Source: Candidatus Hatepunaea meridiana
Lineage (GTDB): Bacteria > Electryoneota > AABM5-125-24 > Hatepunaeales > Hatepunaeaceae
Reading direction: 5' to 3'
Assembly (NCBI GenBank): GCA_030765125.1
Contig: JAVCDD010000184.1
Coordinates: 1 to 38,420 of the forward strand
DNA: 38,420 bases
Shown: positions 8,004 through 16,381 of the stretch, piece after piece
Layout of the letters: each line of letters opens with the position of its first letter
Numbering within the stretch: position 1 is the stretch's first letter
The notes under the pieces: generated by a model
Databases searched by the model: none
Told to the model about the DNA's origin: nothing
Seen by the model: only the letters and a program-made list of their open reading frames with translations
Made by a program: the position numbers and the translations under genes

Positions 8004-9929
8004 ATGAAACAAAATCTCGTACAAAAGATATTAGAAGACCATCTAATTGATGGTAAATGCGAAACTGGTGAAGAGATCGGCATTCGCATTGATCAGACTC
8101 TAACACAGGATGCTACAGGCACGATGGCGTTCCTGCAGTTTGAAGCTATTGGCATTGATCGCGTTCGCACTAAACGATCGGTCAGCTATATAGATCATAA
8201 TATGCTTCAGACCAGCTTTGAGAACCCGGACGATCATCGTTATCTGCAAAGCGCAGCAGCGCGTTTTGGAGTGTATTTCTCAAGACCTGGCAATGGTATA
8301 TGCCATCAAGTGCATCTGGAACGATTTGCTGTTCCGGGGGCAACCCTGACCGGATCCGACAGCCATACACCTACCGCTGGAGGTATGGGTATGATAGCAA
8401 TGGGCGCCGGAGGATTGGATGTCGCCGTTGCAATGGGTGGTGGAGCTTATTATCTTAAGGTTCCTAAGGTGATGAGGGTTAATCTTACCGGACAATTGCA
8501 ACCATGGGTGGCTGGAAAGGATATAATCCTTGAAATGCTGAGACGCTTAACCGTTAAGGGTGGAGTTGGTTGGATAGTCGAGTATGGCGGTTCGGGCGTG
8601 GGAACATTAACTGTGCCGGAACGTGCAACCATAACTAATATGGGCGCTGAATTAGGCGCTACTACCTCGCTTTTTCCCTCCGATGAACAAACGCGTCGCT
8701 TTCTTATCGCTCAAGACCGAGAGAGCGATTGGCGCGAGCTTAAACCGGATGGCGACGCTGAATATGAAGAGACAATAGAGATTGATCTATCTGAACTTGA
8801 GCCAATGATAGCTCAGCCTTCTATGCCGGATCGAGTCGTTAAGGTGAGTGAGATAGAGGGACTTCCGGTTCACCAGGTATGCGTCGGATCCTGTACCAAC
8901 TCATCATATATGGATCTTACACGAGTCGCTGCTATTTTGAAGGGCAAAACAATTCACCCGCGCGTTAGTATGACACTGGGACCGGGTTCCAAACAGGTAT
9001 TCCAGATGATTTCTCAAGAAGGTACGTTATCCGATATTATTGCAGCGGGTGCGAGAATAATCGAATCAGGTTGTGGTCCTTGTATCGGAATGGGTCAGGC
9101 GCCTCCAACAGGTGCTGTTACACTTAGAACATTCAACCGTAATTTTGCAGGACGCACCGGCACATCACCTGATAGATCATACCTTTGCAGTCCTGAGACG
9201 GCGGCGGCTGCAGCGCTTACGGGTGAGATCACCGATCCGCGTAAACTTGGTGAATATCCATCTGTTAAACTGCCTGAGAAATTCATTATCAATGACAATA
9301 TGATTGTTGTTCCTCCGGAGGATGGAAGAGATGTCGAAATAATTCGTGGTCCGAATATAAAACCTGTACCCGCGAAAGATCCACTGCCTGATGTATTAGA
9401 GGGTGAGCTTCTATTGAAGGTTGAGGATGACATAACTACGGATCATATTATGCCGGCAGGCGCCAAGATATTGCCGTTAAGATCGAACATTCCCGCCATA
9501 TCGGAACATGTCTTTGTTCGAGTTGACGAAACATTCCCCACGCGCGCAAAGGCTGCTGGTGGTGGGTTTATCGTTGGCGGCTTGAATTATGGACAAGGTT
9601 CATCGCGAGAACACGCTGCGCTGGCTCCAATGTACTTAGGTATTAAAGCGGTCATCGTCAAGAGCTTCGCTCGAATTCATTTTTCTAACCTTGTCAATTT
9701 CGGTATCGTGCCATTGGAATTTGCAGATACTGCTGGTTACAACAAGCTTAATCAAGGCGATAATCTAAAGATAACCAACTTGCTTAAAGGGTTAGATGAA
9801 GGAAAGGTCATTCTAACGAATGAAACTACCGGAAGCAAAGTAGACTTGGTTACCGCTCTTTCAGCGAGGCAGGTAGAGATTATTAAAGCGGGCGGGATGC
9901 TGGCATATACTAAAGGGAAAAATCAGTAG
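8004..9929 (+). CDS. Aconitate hydratase (short bacterial/archaeal type)
   Basis: Interconverts citrate and isocitrate through cis-aconitate using a 4Fe-4S cluster, in the cytoplasm. The three cluster cysteines are visible: Cys297 in VGSCTNSS, and Cys357 and Cys360 in SGCGPCIGMG. The substrate loops GSDSHTPTAGGMGM and GQGSSREHAALAPMYLG are intact, and the C-terminal swivel domain follows a linker at about 455-475. At 641 residues it is shorter than AcnA or AcnB of Proteobacteria and matches the compact form found in many anaerobes. ATG start with AAGGA 10 bases upstream. It stands alone between repeats, separated from the sucCD/kor genes by 15 kb, but belongs to the same TCA arm. Confidence 0.93.
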   Translation: MKQNLVQKILEDHLIDGKCETGEEIGIRIDQTLTQDATGTMAFLQFEAIGIDRVRTKRSVSYIDHNMLQTSFENPDDHRYLQSAAARFGVYFSRPGNGICHQVHLERFAVPGATLTGSDSHTPTAGGMGMIAMGAGGLDVAVAMGGGAYYLKVPKVMRVNLTGQLQPWVAGKDIILEMLRRLTVKGGVGWIVEYGGSGVGTLTVPERATITNMGAELGATTSLFPSDEQTRRFLIAQDRESDWRELKPDGDAEYEETIEIDLSELEPMIAQPSMPDRVVKVSEIEGLPVHQVCVGSCTNSSYMDLTRVAAILKGKTIHPRVSMTLGPGSKQVFQMISQEGTLSDIIAAGARIIESGCGPCIGMGQAPPTGAVTLRTFNRNFAGRTGTSPDRSYLCSPETAAAAALTGEITDPRKLGEYPSVKLPEKFIINDNMIVVPPEDGRDVEIIRGPNIKPVPAKDPLPDVLEGELLLKVEDDITTDHIMPAGAKILPLRSNIPAISEHVFVRVDETFPTRAKAAGGGFIVGGLNYGQGSSREHAALAPMYLGIKAVIVKSFARIHFSNLVNFGIVPLEFADTAGYNKLNQGDNLKITNLLKGLDEGKVILTNETTGSKVDLVTALSARQVEIIKAGGMLAYTKGKNQ

Positions 9930-9948
9930 GATAATCTCTGATTGTTTA

Positions 9949-9981
9949 TACATCTCGCAGGCTGAGACGCCTACGCTATTA
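9949..9981 (-). repeat. Single arm of the GTAG...CTGCCTG repeat family
   Basis: The reverse complement reads TAGCGTAGGCGTCTCAGCCT followed by GCGAGATGT, matching the arms at 31671-31734 and 7884-7957. It lies directly downstream of the aconitase stop codon. Confidence 0.6.
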
Positions 9982-10004
9982 AAGGATGAAAAACTAATAT
10001 CACA

Positions 10005-10264
10005 CTGAGATTGCTCCGGAGTGCTCATGCTTGCTTGAGCCAGATCAGGGATTAATGATTCTGTTGAAATCCTTCCTATTTGTCATTCCCGCGAAGGCGG
10101 GAATCCAGTTTGAAGAGCGTTAAATACTTGAAAACTCTGGATTCCCGCCTTCGCGGGAATGACAAATAAGAAGGATATTCTGTAATAATTGACTTTTTCA
10201 ACAGAATCATTAATATGGTATAACCTGCTCAAGCAAGCTTGAGCACTCCAGAGCAAGATTGCAG
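10005..10264. repeat. Three-layer nested palindrome with REP core
   Basis: Outer arms of about 36 bases (10005-10040 and 10227-10264, containing GGAGTGCTCATGCTTGCTTG and its partner), perfect 17-base middle arms (10051-10067 ATTAATGATTCTGTTGA and 10198-10214), and an inner REP doublet (about 10071-10175) of the same family as the window edges. Almost the whole 370-base gap between aconitase and the rhodanese lipoprotein is this one structure; no gene lies in the gap. Confidence 0.9.
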
Positions 10265-10299
10265 TATTTTTTAAGGGAATCAAAAACAAGGAATATATA

Positions 10300-10779
10300 A
10301 TGTCAAAAGTGACGGGCGTCATAGGAGTTCTTCTGGTCTTTGCTTTAATTACAAGTTGTGGGAAGAGTGAGAAGACAGCTAAATTCCAATTGCCCGAAAA
10401 AGTAGAACACAAAAAGCCTGGGAAAATAAATCCTATCATCCCAAAAGCGCTTGTAGACAGCATAAATGCCGGGGTCAATATGGACATTTTCTTCCTGCAT
10501 GAGGATCCTCCTGATAATCCGAACTATATTGTTCCAATTCCAGGTATAATCGAAATTCCATTGGGCGATATTTTCTTCATTGCAGAGACGCTTTCTATAG
10601 AGCATCCGTTATATCTGGTATGCTTATGGGGTGATGATGCAAAGAAAGTAGCAGAAAGGCTATCAATTGATGGTATTAGCTCGTATTACTTAGATGGAGG
10701 AAGTTACCGTTTATATAAGGAGATGCAGGAAAATGGCTGGGCGCTGGCTTCGGGAACTACAGGAAAGGCTGCCAAATGA
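10300..10779 (+). CDS. Rhodanese-domain lipoprotein
   Basis: A 159-residue lipoprotein: signal peptide VTGVIGVLLVFALITSC with lipobox ITS-Cys20, then a linker and a single rhodanese-like fold. The segment YIVPIPGIIEIPLGDI corresponds to the usual hIPGAinip region, and YLVCLWGDDAKKVAERL corresponds to the active loop CxxGxR with Cys108 as the candidate persulfide-forming residue; the typical loop arginine is Asp here. LDGGSYRLYKEM matches the conserved L-GG-xxW end. It may handle sulfane sulfur or be a binding module at the inner face of the outer membrane. ATG start follows AAGGAA. Its TGA stop is immediately followed (next base) by a palindromic repeat leading to the subtilisin gene. Confidence 0.8.
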   Translation: MSKVTGVIGVLLVFALITSCGKSEKTAKFQLPEKVEHKKPGKINPIIPKALVDSINAGVNMDIFFLHEDPPDNPNYIVPIPGIIEIPLGDIFFIAETLSIEHPLYLVCLWGDDAKKVAERLSIDGISSYYLDGGSYRLYKEMQENGWALASGTTGKAAK

Positions 10780-10809
10780 GTTGTGTCAGGTGTTAACACA
10801 TGACACAAC
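10780..10809. repeat. 30-bp near-perfect palindrome (TCAGGTGTTAACACCTGA family)
   Basis: Fifteen-base arms GTTGTGTCAGGTGTT and its mirror with one mismatch. It begins on the base after the rhodanese stop codon. A perfect member lies in frame in the subtilisin gene at 11191-11220; half copies follow at about 10818-10836 and 11229-11240, and a decayed one at about 15241-15265. Confidence 0.85.
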
Positions 10810-10915
10810 GAACGAACGGTTGACACCTGAAACAACAAGCAAATTATGTCAGAACGCAACGACTGAATGCATTAAGTCACTTGAATCCGGCAGTAATGTA
10901 TTTCATAAGTATGTA

Positions 10916-13501
10916 ATGCTGCTTCTCGCAACCGGGGTACTGTTTCTATCTCATTTATTTGCTTCAATAGCATTTTCTGGTGATAATAATCATGTTCCAT
11001 ATTGGGTATATTTCACTGATAAAGGATATAAAAGCGAAACCGAGATATCCCAGGCTCTAAACGTAGCCAGATTAGATTTATCCCCTCGTGCCTTGAATCG
11101 AAGAGAACGACTGAATAAAAATAACCTGCTTGATATTAACGATCTACGTGTTAATCCTCAATATATTGATACAATTAACAAGATGTTAGAGTTGCGTCAG
11201 GTGTTAACACCTGACGCAACCTTGAACTCACCTGATGCAACTTGGAACTCACCTCGTGTTGTCAGCCGCTGGTTAAACGCTGCAAGTTATAATTTTTATC
11301 CTCATCAAATAAAAGAAATATCAAATCTTTCCTTCGTAAAGTGTATTAAACCAGTTCGTCGTTTTATTAGAGATCAACCAATTGATACTCTCATTCCTGA
11401 ATCAGCCCATCCGGATCCACTTCCACGCCGTGATCACGAATTTAATTATGGCAATAGTTATCGTCAGAATGCCTTTTTAAATGTTCCTGAACTGCATGAT
11501 CGCAATTATTTGGGACAGGGCGTCTTGGTCGGACTTACCGATACAGGTTTTAATAATCTCGATCATAATTGTTTTCAGGAACTCGATGTTGTCGCTTCCT
11601 GGGATTTTGTAAACGATGATGATGACGTTGGAGACGGTGATGATAATGGAAACGGCGATCATGGTACACGGACGCTTTCTGTTATCGCGGGTTTTGATCC
11701 TCGCAGGTTAATAGGCATTGCACCAGGCGCGTCTTTCGTATTAGCGAAGACAGAAAGCACTGAATGGGAACGTGAAGTTGAGGAGGATTACTGGATAGCT
11801 GCAATCGAGTGGATGGATGAATTGGGAGTAGAGGTTGTTTCATCCTCGCTGTCTTATTCTGACTGGTACGAATATGAAGATATGGATGGAGAAACATCGC
11901 CAATAACTATAGTTGCAGATCGTGCCGTTTCAGTAGGAATGGTAGTTGTAAACTCAATGGGAAACTCCGGAAGGTCACGTTATCCTGACAATAAAATGGG
12001 CGCTCCGGCAGACGGTTACAATGTATTTGCCATTGGCGCAACAAATCGCGACAGCACCAGAGCAATTTTTTCGTCTTTTGGTCCAACTTATGATAATCGC
12101 ATAAAACCGGATTTTACAACCTTTGGGGTTAGTGTAAGGGCTGCTTCACCAGATAATGATAATAATTATAGTATCAATAGTGGTACATCATTTTCAGCGC
12201 CGGCAATTGCCGGTTTATGCGCCTTGTTGATCCAGATCGATCCCTATCTTACACCGCTTGCGCTTAGAGACCTCTTACGGGACGTTTCGCATAATGCTGA
12301 GGAACCGGATACATTGTCAGGATGGGGGATACCTGATGGGCTGGCAGCTTATGAACGATTGCAACCTGAAAATACCAGTTTGATAATCCCGCTGTTGCAG
12401 GGATGGAACATAATCTCACAGAACCTGATTCAAGTTGTTAAGTTCACAATTCCTGAAGTATTTGATGAGATTGTATTTATGGGCAACCTGCGTCTCGTCA
12501 GAGATGGGTTTGGTAATTTTTATACACCGGCTTATGATTTCAATAATATTCCTGACTGGGATGTTTTTCAGGGTTATCATGTATGGGTAATAGAGGAGGA
12601 TACATTGACGTTCGAGGGTAGGTTAATAGACTTCACATTACCGATACCGCTTGAAGAAGGCTGGCAAATAGTGTCTTACCTGCCTGAGTTTTCAATGACC
12701 GTAGAGGATGCTTTATCTTCTTTGGTAGGGGCTGATAAATTGATAATGGTCAGAGATGAGGATGGTCATTTCTTTATACCGGACAGGCTTTTTAATAATA
12801 TGGATCCCTTGATTCCCGGTAGAGGGTATCAACTGAGACTCGAAAGCGCAGGTGAACTGATCTATCCACGCCGCCGTTCCGATGCAGTTAATGCGCCATT
12901 ACAACCGGATCCGGTTGTATTTATTTCACCGCCACCCAGCGCTGATGGAATGTATGTGTTGATATATGCAGAAAATAACATCCTTGATAGTGATGAGATT
13001 GGCTTTTTTGATGATAATAATCAGTTGATTGGATCCGGCGTATTCAATGAGGGAAGATGCGGAGTGGCTATCTGGGGTGAAGAGAAAGGTGTATTTCCGG
13101 TAGCACGTTTATACCGAAATAAGCAACAAGATATAATTGAGCCTCGAATCGAATGGATTGAAGGACCTTATAGTTATATGCCAAATGAAATAGCCGTTAT
13201 CCAGGCAAGTTTAAACATTAAAAAACCAGAAAATCAACAATCATCTTTTCAGATTTCAGCCAGCCCGAACCCATTCAACAATCAAATCACGGTGAGTTAC
13301 TCAATACCGTATTCAAGTAATATTAAAGTTGTTGTATTTGATTTATTAGGAAGAAATGTAGCTCAATATACAAATTATTCACCTGATACAAAGAATGGTA
13401 AAGTAACATTTAATACAAGTAATTTGGCTGGAGGCAGTTATATTATTGAGATCAGGTCAAATCATGATATGCAGCGATTAGTTGTTAAACATATAAAATA
13501 A
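10916..13501 (+). CDS. Secreted subtilisin-like (S8) serine peptidase with C-terminal sorting domain
   Basis: An extracellular endopeptidase of 861 residues from the ATG at 10916, which opens directly into a signal peptide (MLLLATGVLFLSHLFASIAF). The frame is open back to 10694, but that part is encoded by repeats and overlaps the rhodanese gene. The catalytic triad is complete: Asp209 (LTDTGF), His249 (GDHGTRT) and Ser425 (GTSFSAP), with an oxyanion Asn in VNSMGNSG. Residues about 20-160 are the propeptide, and part of it (93-102, LRQVLTPDAT) is encoded by a perfect 30-bp palindrome. About 475-680 hold two beta modules (LLQGWNIISQ, LEEGWQIVSY) like those in the gene at 504-1886. The end (ASPNPFNNQ, VFDLLGRN, RLVVKHIK) is a T9SS-type sorting domain. 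No clear ribosome site. Confidence 0.92.
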   Translation: MLLLATGVLFLSHLFASIAFSGDNNHVPYWVYFTDKGYKSETEISQALNVARLDLSPRALNRRERLNKNNLLDINDLRVNPQYIDTINKMLELRQVLTPDATLNSPDATWNSPRVVSRWLNAASYNFYPHQIKEISNLSFVKCIKPVRRFIRDQPIDTLIPESAHPDPLPRRDHEFNYGNSYRQNAFLNVPELHDRNYLGQGVLVGLTDTGFNNLDHNCFQELDVVASWDFVNDDDDVGDGDDNGNGDHGTRTLSVIAGFDPRRLIGIAPGASFVLAKTESTEWEREVEEDYWIAAIEWMDELGVEVVSSSLSYSDWYEYEDMDGETSPITIVADRAVSVGMVVVNSMGNSGRSRYPDNKMGAPADGYNVFAIGATNRDSTRAIFSSFGPTYDNRIKPDFTTFGVSVRAASPDNDNNYSINSGTSFSAPAIAGLCALLIQIDPYLTPLALRDLLRDVSHNAEEPDTLSGWGIPDGLAAYERLQPENTSLIIPLLQGWNIISQNLIQVVKFTIPEVFDEIVFMGNLRLVRDGFGNFYTPAYDFNNIPDWDVFQGYHVWVIEEDTLTFEGRLIDFTLPIPLEEGWQIVSYLPEFSMTVEDALSSLVGADKLIMVRDEDGHFFIPDRLFNNMDPLIPGRGYQLRLESAGELIYPRRRSDAVNAPLQPDPVVFISPPPSADGMYVLIYAENNILDSDEIGFFDDNNQLIGSGVFNEGRCGVAIWGEEKGVFPVARLYRNKQQDIIEPRIEWIEGPYSYMPNEIAVIQASLNIKKPENQQSSFQISASPNPFNNQITVSYSIPYSSNIKVVVFDLLGRNVAQYTNYSPDTKNGKVTFNTSNLAGGSYIIEIRSNHDMQRLVVKHIK
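11191..11220. repeat. Perfect 30-bp palindrome inside coding sequence
   Basis: Arms GTTGCGTCAGGTGTT and its exact reverse complement, centred on GTT|AAC. Read in the subtilisin frame it encodes LRQVLTPDAT. A half arm follows at about 11229-11240 (CACCTGATGCAA), extending the repeat-derived segment to about residue 114. Confidence 0.95.
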
Positions 13502-13505
13502 GTGT

Positions 13506-13539
13506 GAAAGTGCGAAAGTATGATTTCTTTCGCACTTTC
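13506..13539. terminator. Strong hairpin between convergent genes
   Basis: Perfect 13-bp stem (GAAAGTGCGAAAG / CTTTCGCACTTTC) with an 8-base loop, four bases after the subtilisin stop. A further partial arm (ATTTTCGCACTT, to 13562) runs into the last codons of the leftward acyltransferase gene. No long T-run follows, so it may be a repeat acting as a bidirectional transcript-end hairpin rather than a classical terminator. Confidence 0.6.
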
Positions 13540-13545
13540 ATACTT

Positions 13546-14304
13546 TCATATTTTCGCACTTATTTCCCCCCATCTTTCATTAACAATCACCTGTTGTTCG
13601 CGAATTCCATCCATTATCCGTTGAGTTATTACTTTCCAGGTTTGTGGATTGTTCTTTTCTTTCAATTCGTTGTCAAAAATGATAGGTTCACCGATTGCAA
13701 TATTTATCGTTTTACAAACTTTCGGAACACCGGATCCAATAGGCAATACCTTCTCTAATCCCTGGTGATAGAGTGGTACAACCGGAGCGCCGCTTTCATA
13801 AACGATCCGTGCAATAGTGTCTTTTGCTTTTCCGATCTGTCCATTGCGCGTTCTTGTACCTTCAGGAAATATATGCAGTATCCCACCGTTTTTAACTGCT
13901 GTAATCATCCGGGTAACACCTTCCTGCCGAATACCGCGTCCCCTGATAACGGGAATTGATTTAACGATTTTCATAAATTTAACGATAAGCCATTTTTTAT
14001 AAAAATTATTTTCCTCAGGTGCATGATATGGCAGGTAACGATAACCGTTAAAACCCTTGGGCCAAAATATCAGTGGACCAATAAAGAGATTATCGAGAAG
14101 CGTCAGATGATTGGACATTAATATATATGGTGGCTTTAATCTGACAAGGTTTTTCTTACCTGTTATCCTGGTCCGGTTGAGTAGATGCATAAAGACACTA
14201 ATGGAAGGTACTATTCCAAAATTAATAAAGAGATACGATAAAGCTCGGTTGAAAAAGCCTGGATTTTCGGGTATAAAGTTGTTACCGTTTCCGATGTCGC
14301 TCAT
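13546..14304 (-). CDS. 1-acyl-glycerol-3-phosphate acyltransferase (PlsC family)
   Basis: A 252-residue membrane-associated acyltransferase that adds the second acyl chain to lysophosphatidic acid in phospholipid synthesis. Motif I is NHLTLLDN (NHx4D, with the catalytic His and Asp), motif III is FPEGTRTRNGQIGKAK, and VVPLYHQG is motif IV. An N-terminal hydrophobic segment (ALSYLFINFGIVPSISVFMHLL) can anchor it in the inner membrane. The last residues (SAKI and stop) are encoded by a repeat arm shared with the hairpin at 13506-13539, so the original C-terminus may have been different. It ends convergently with the subtilisin gene. The acyl acceptor could also be another lysolipid. Confidence 0.88.
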   Translation of the reverse strand: MSDIGNGNNFIPENPGFFNRALSYLFINFGIVPSISVFMHLLNRTRITGKKNLVRLKPPYILMSNHLTLLDNLFIGPLIFWPKGFNGYRYLPYHAPEENNFYKKWLIVKFMKIVKSIPVIRGRGIRQEGVTRMITAVKNGGILHIFPEGTRTRNGQIGKAKDTIARIVYESGAPVVPLYHQGLEKVLPIGSGVPKVCKTINIAIGEPIIFDNELKEKNNPQTWKVITQRIMDGIREQQVIVNERWGEISAKI

Positions 14305-14401
14305 AAGTTCTGATTGATCCTTTAAATATTAAATAAAATTATAACACATAAATCTACATATTTATTTATTTATTATCAAGTATATATTATTCAAGAGTGT
14401 T

Positions 14402-15217
14402 TCAGATATTATTTTGTTCAGACAATAACGCAGAATGTACTTTTTCACTTATTAGAAAACTGTAAGCGAAAAACAAAAGGGATATAACTAAAAATATTGG
14501 ATTTACATGGTCACCCCATAAATAGTAACTGAATATATTATTATCCAATCCAGCTATGTTTCTAAGCGACCATGCATTATTTGTAGCATGTATTAGAACT
14601 GCGGGGACTATACTGTTCCATCGCCAGGAAAGGTAACCTAAAAAGACAGCAAGGATTAATTGCTGAATCAACCACCAGGGTTGGATGTGAATCAGTGCAA
14701 ATATCAAAGCTCCGGTTAGAACGGCTTTAGTTACATCCCATTTCTTTTCAAGTGCCTGTTGAATGCAGCCTCTGAACAGCGATTCTTCAACTATTGGAGC
14801 AATAATTACTACCCCAAGAATAATCAAGAGTACCTCAATTGACGAAACCGGTACGAACGCTTCCTGGAGAACCTCAAGTTGAGCTTGAGGCAGTGGTATG
14901 GCAAGCCCGATAATTCGATCCAACTCATCTAACAGGACTGCTCCTGAGACTGACATCAAACTAAATAGATAAAGCGCTTTACGAGGAACTCTTCGCCAAC
15001 GGAATGTTCGTATCTGAGGTAATTTCCTGAAACCTAAGTAGAACCAAGCACCAAAAAGGAGAACAAGTTCCGTAATGACATAAGCGGCTTTTCCTGTCCA
15101 TTGACTCCAGGTGGCTTCTGCGAAGAATACAATTGCAACGATTCCCCAGCAGATTACCAGAACGTCTATAAGGTCGGGTTTAGGAGTAGTATCTGAATTA
15201 GTTGTATTTTGTATCAT
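14402..15217 (-). CDS. CPBP-family intramembrane metalloprotease (CAAX/Abi)
   Basis: A 271-residue polytopic membrane protein with about seven hydrophobic segments. The family motifs are all present in the second half: EESLFRGCIQQ (EExxxR), FALIHIQPW (FxxxH) and HATNNAW (HxxxN), providing the glutamates, histidines and asparagine of the metal site. Bacterial members cleave or handle membrane peptides and have been linked to bacteriocin self-immunity and stress signalling; the substrate here is unknown. It is followed at 97 bases by the PlsC-like gene on the same strand. No clear ribosome site is visible upstream of the ATG. Confidence 0.88.
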   Translation of the reverse strand: MIQNTTNSDTTPKPDLIDVLVICWGIVAIVFFAEATWSQWTGKAAYVITELVLLFGAWFYLGFRKLPQIRTFRWRRVPRKALYLFSLMSVSGAVLLDELDRIIGLAIPLPQAQLEVLQEAFVPVSSIEVLLIILGVVIIAPIVEESLFRGCIQQALEKKWDVTKAVLTGALIFALIHIQPWWLIQQLILAVFLGYLSWRWNSIVPAVLIHATNNAWSLRNIAGLDNNIFSYYLWGDHVNPIFLVISLLFFAYSFLISEKVHSALLSEQNNI

Positions 15218-15489
15218 TTTTTATTATTTTATATAACATGTTCCGTCAGGTGTTAATACCCAGCTCAACAATGAATTCAGTGTGTTCACAGTTGGCGCAA
15301 AAATATTTGATATTAATATCATCAGTGAAAATTACAATGTCAAGTGTAACAGTGAATGTATTACTGTGTTTTTAACTCTTTTGAAATATTAACTATGAAA
15401 ATGAATTAAATAGTTGATAGTTACGATAAGATGTATTATTATCTAATTTGGTGTTTGATTGGAAAGTTCTCTTTTGTAATTCTGGCGAA
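15218..15489. other. Intergenic stretch between divergent genes
   Basis: A+T-rich, without a supported gene. It contains a decayed copy of the TCAGGTGTTAACACCTGA palindrome (about 15241-15265) and otherwise probably holds the promoters for the protease (leftward) and the sigma factor (rightward). I could not assign promoter boxes with confidence. Confidence 0.5.
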
Positions 15490-15625
15490 TTTTTTTCATT
15501 CACGCGAAGGTGGGAATTTAGATAATCTATTGTTTATCTTGGATTCTCACCTTCGCGGGAATAACAAAAGGGGGTAAATATTTGGAAAACGGGGGTTTTC
15601 GATCAGACATAAATTCAGGGTATAG
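15490..15625 (-). repeat. Diverged REP doublet, same family as window ends
   Basis: CATTCACGCGAAGGTGGGAA and TCTCACCTTCGCGGGAATAA are mutated versions of the REP arms; the spacer ATAATCTATTGTTTATCTTG matches the spacer of the copy at 38299-38418. A further arm-like piece GGGGGTTTTCGATCAGACAT follows at about 15592-15611, resembling the GGACTTTTCGGTCAGGCACT tail. It looks like an old, decayed copy. Confidence 0.75.
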
Positions 15626-15643
15626 GTTAAATCAAATTTATTA

Positions 15644-16279
15644 ATGACAATAGATAACCAGATAGAAACAGAAGAAGTACTCAATCCTGACGCTGATCTG
15701 ATTGATCAATGTCAACAAGGGGACGAGAAAGCATTCGAGGAACTTTTCAAACGTTATCATACCCGTGTTGCCAGTATCTCATATAAAGTATTAGGGAACT
15801 ATGAGGATGCTCGTGACGTTTCACAGGAAGTATTCTTTAAATTATTTCGCGGTATTAAAAGTTTTGATCCGAAAAAGAAGTTCTTTACCTGGTTGTATCG
15901 ATTAACAGTTAATGTGTCAATAGATTTCCTGCGCACAAAGCGTCGTCGTTCTTTCGAGAGTTCATTAGAAGAACGACCTGAGCAGTATATGAATGTTGCT
16001 GTACCTGAATATGGCTCAATTAATGTTGACATTGAGCGCAGAGAATTGCGTCAGATATTTGTTCGTCTTGCAGAACAACTCAATCCGAAACAACGTGCGG
16101 CGTTCGTACTCTGCGATTTGCAAGGATTTACAGCCGATGAAGTTGCTGAGATTTTAGACTGCCCAAAGGTTACTCTAAGATGGTACCTGCACGAAGCCCG
16201 CAAGCGCATACGAATATCAATCGCCAGGAAACACCCTGAATATTTGCGGGGTGATAAGTTCAGGAATCGTTGGCATTGA
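15644..16279 (+). CDS. ECF-type RNA polymerase sigma factor
   Basis: A 211-residue sigma-70 family protein with region 2 (about 20-95: ADLIDQCQQGDEKAFEELFK, then DARDVSQEVFFKLFRGI and FFTWLYRLTVNVSIDFLR) and region 4 (about 135-195: LNPKQRAAFVLCDLQGFTAD, EVAEILDCPKVTLRWYLHEA). It directs RNA polymerase to a small regulon. No anti-sigma gene is adjacent; the next gene is a lipoprotein of LVIVD repeats, followed by a C25 peptidase, so it may control surface protein genes (inference). Start at ATG 15644 gives the usual length; no ribosome site is visible. Confidence 0.92.
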   Translation: MTIDNQIETEEVLNPDADLIDQCQQGDEKAFEELFKRYHTRVASISYKVLGNYEDARDVSQEVFFKLFRGIKSFDPKKKFFTWLYRLTVNVSIDFLRTKRRRSFESSLEERPEQYMNVAVPEYGSINVDIERRELRQIFVRLAEQLNPKQRAAFVLCDLQGFTADEVAEILDCPKVTLRWYLHEARKRIRISIARKHPEYLRGDKFRNRWH

Positions 16280-16283
16280 TAAA

Positions 16284-16373
16284 AAAAAGGCTTTAGGCTA
16301 AATGCTTTGGGCTATAATACACCCGAATTTACTTATAGTCTATCTACCCCCAAAGCCCAAAGCCAAATTAAGA
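16284..16373. repeat. Inverted repeat, GGCTTTGGGCT family
   Basis: Left arm AAAGGCTTTAGGCT...GCTTTGGGCT and right arm AAAGCCCAAAGCC at about 16349-16365. It fills the gap between the sigma factor and the lipoprotein gene and explains the open frame from 16307, which is not real coding sequence. Confidence 0.7.
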
Positions 16374-16381
16374 AGGTCCCA

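Noticed and set aside
10083..10487. Minus-strand open frame containing VIPAKAGIQ
   Set aside because: This peptide is the well-known false translation of the REP arm; the frame crosses the repeat and the antisense of the rhodanese gene.
10694..10915. Longer N-terminus of the subtilisin
   Set aside because: It overlaps the rhodanese gene and consists of translated palindromes; the signal peptide begins at the ATG at 10916.
16307..16381. Longer N-terminus of the LVIVD lipoprotein
   Set aside because: Encoded by the GGCTTTGGGCT inverted repeat; the lipoprotein signal begins at 16382.
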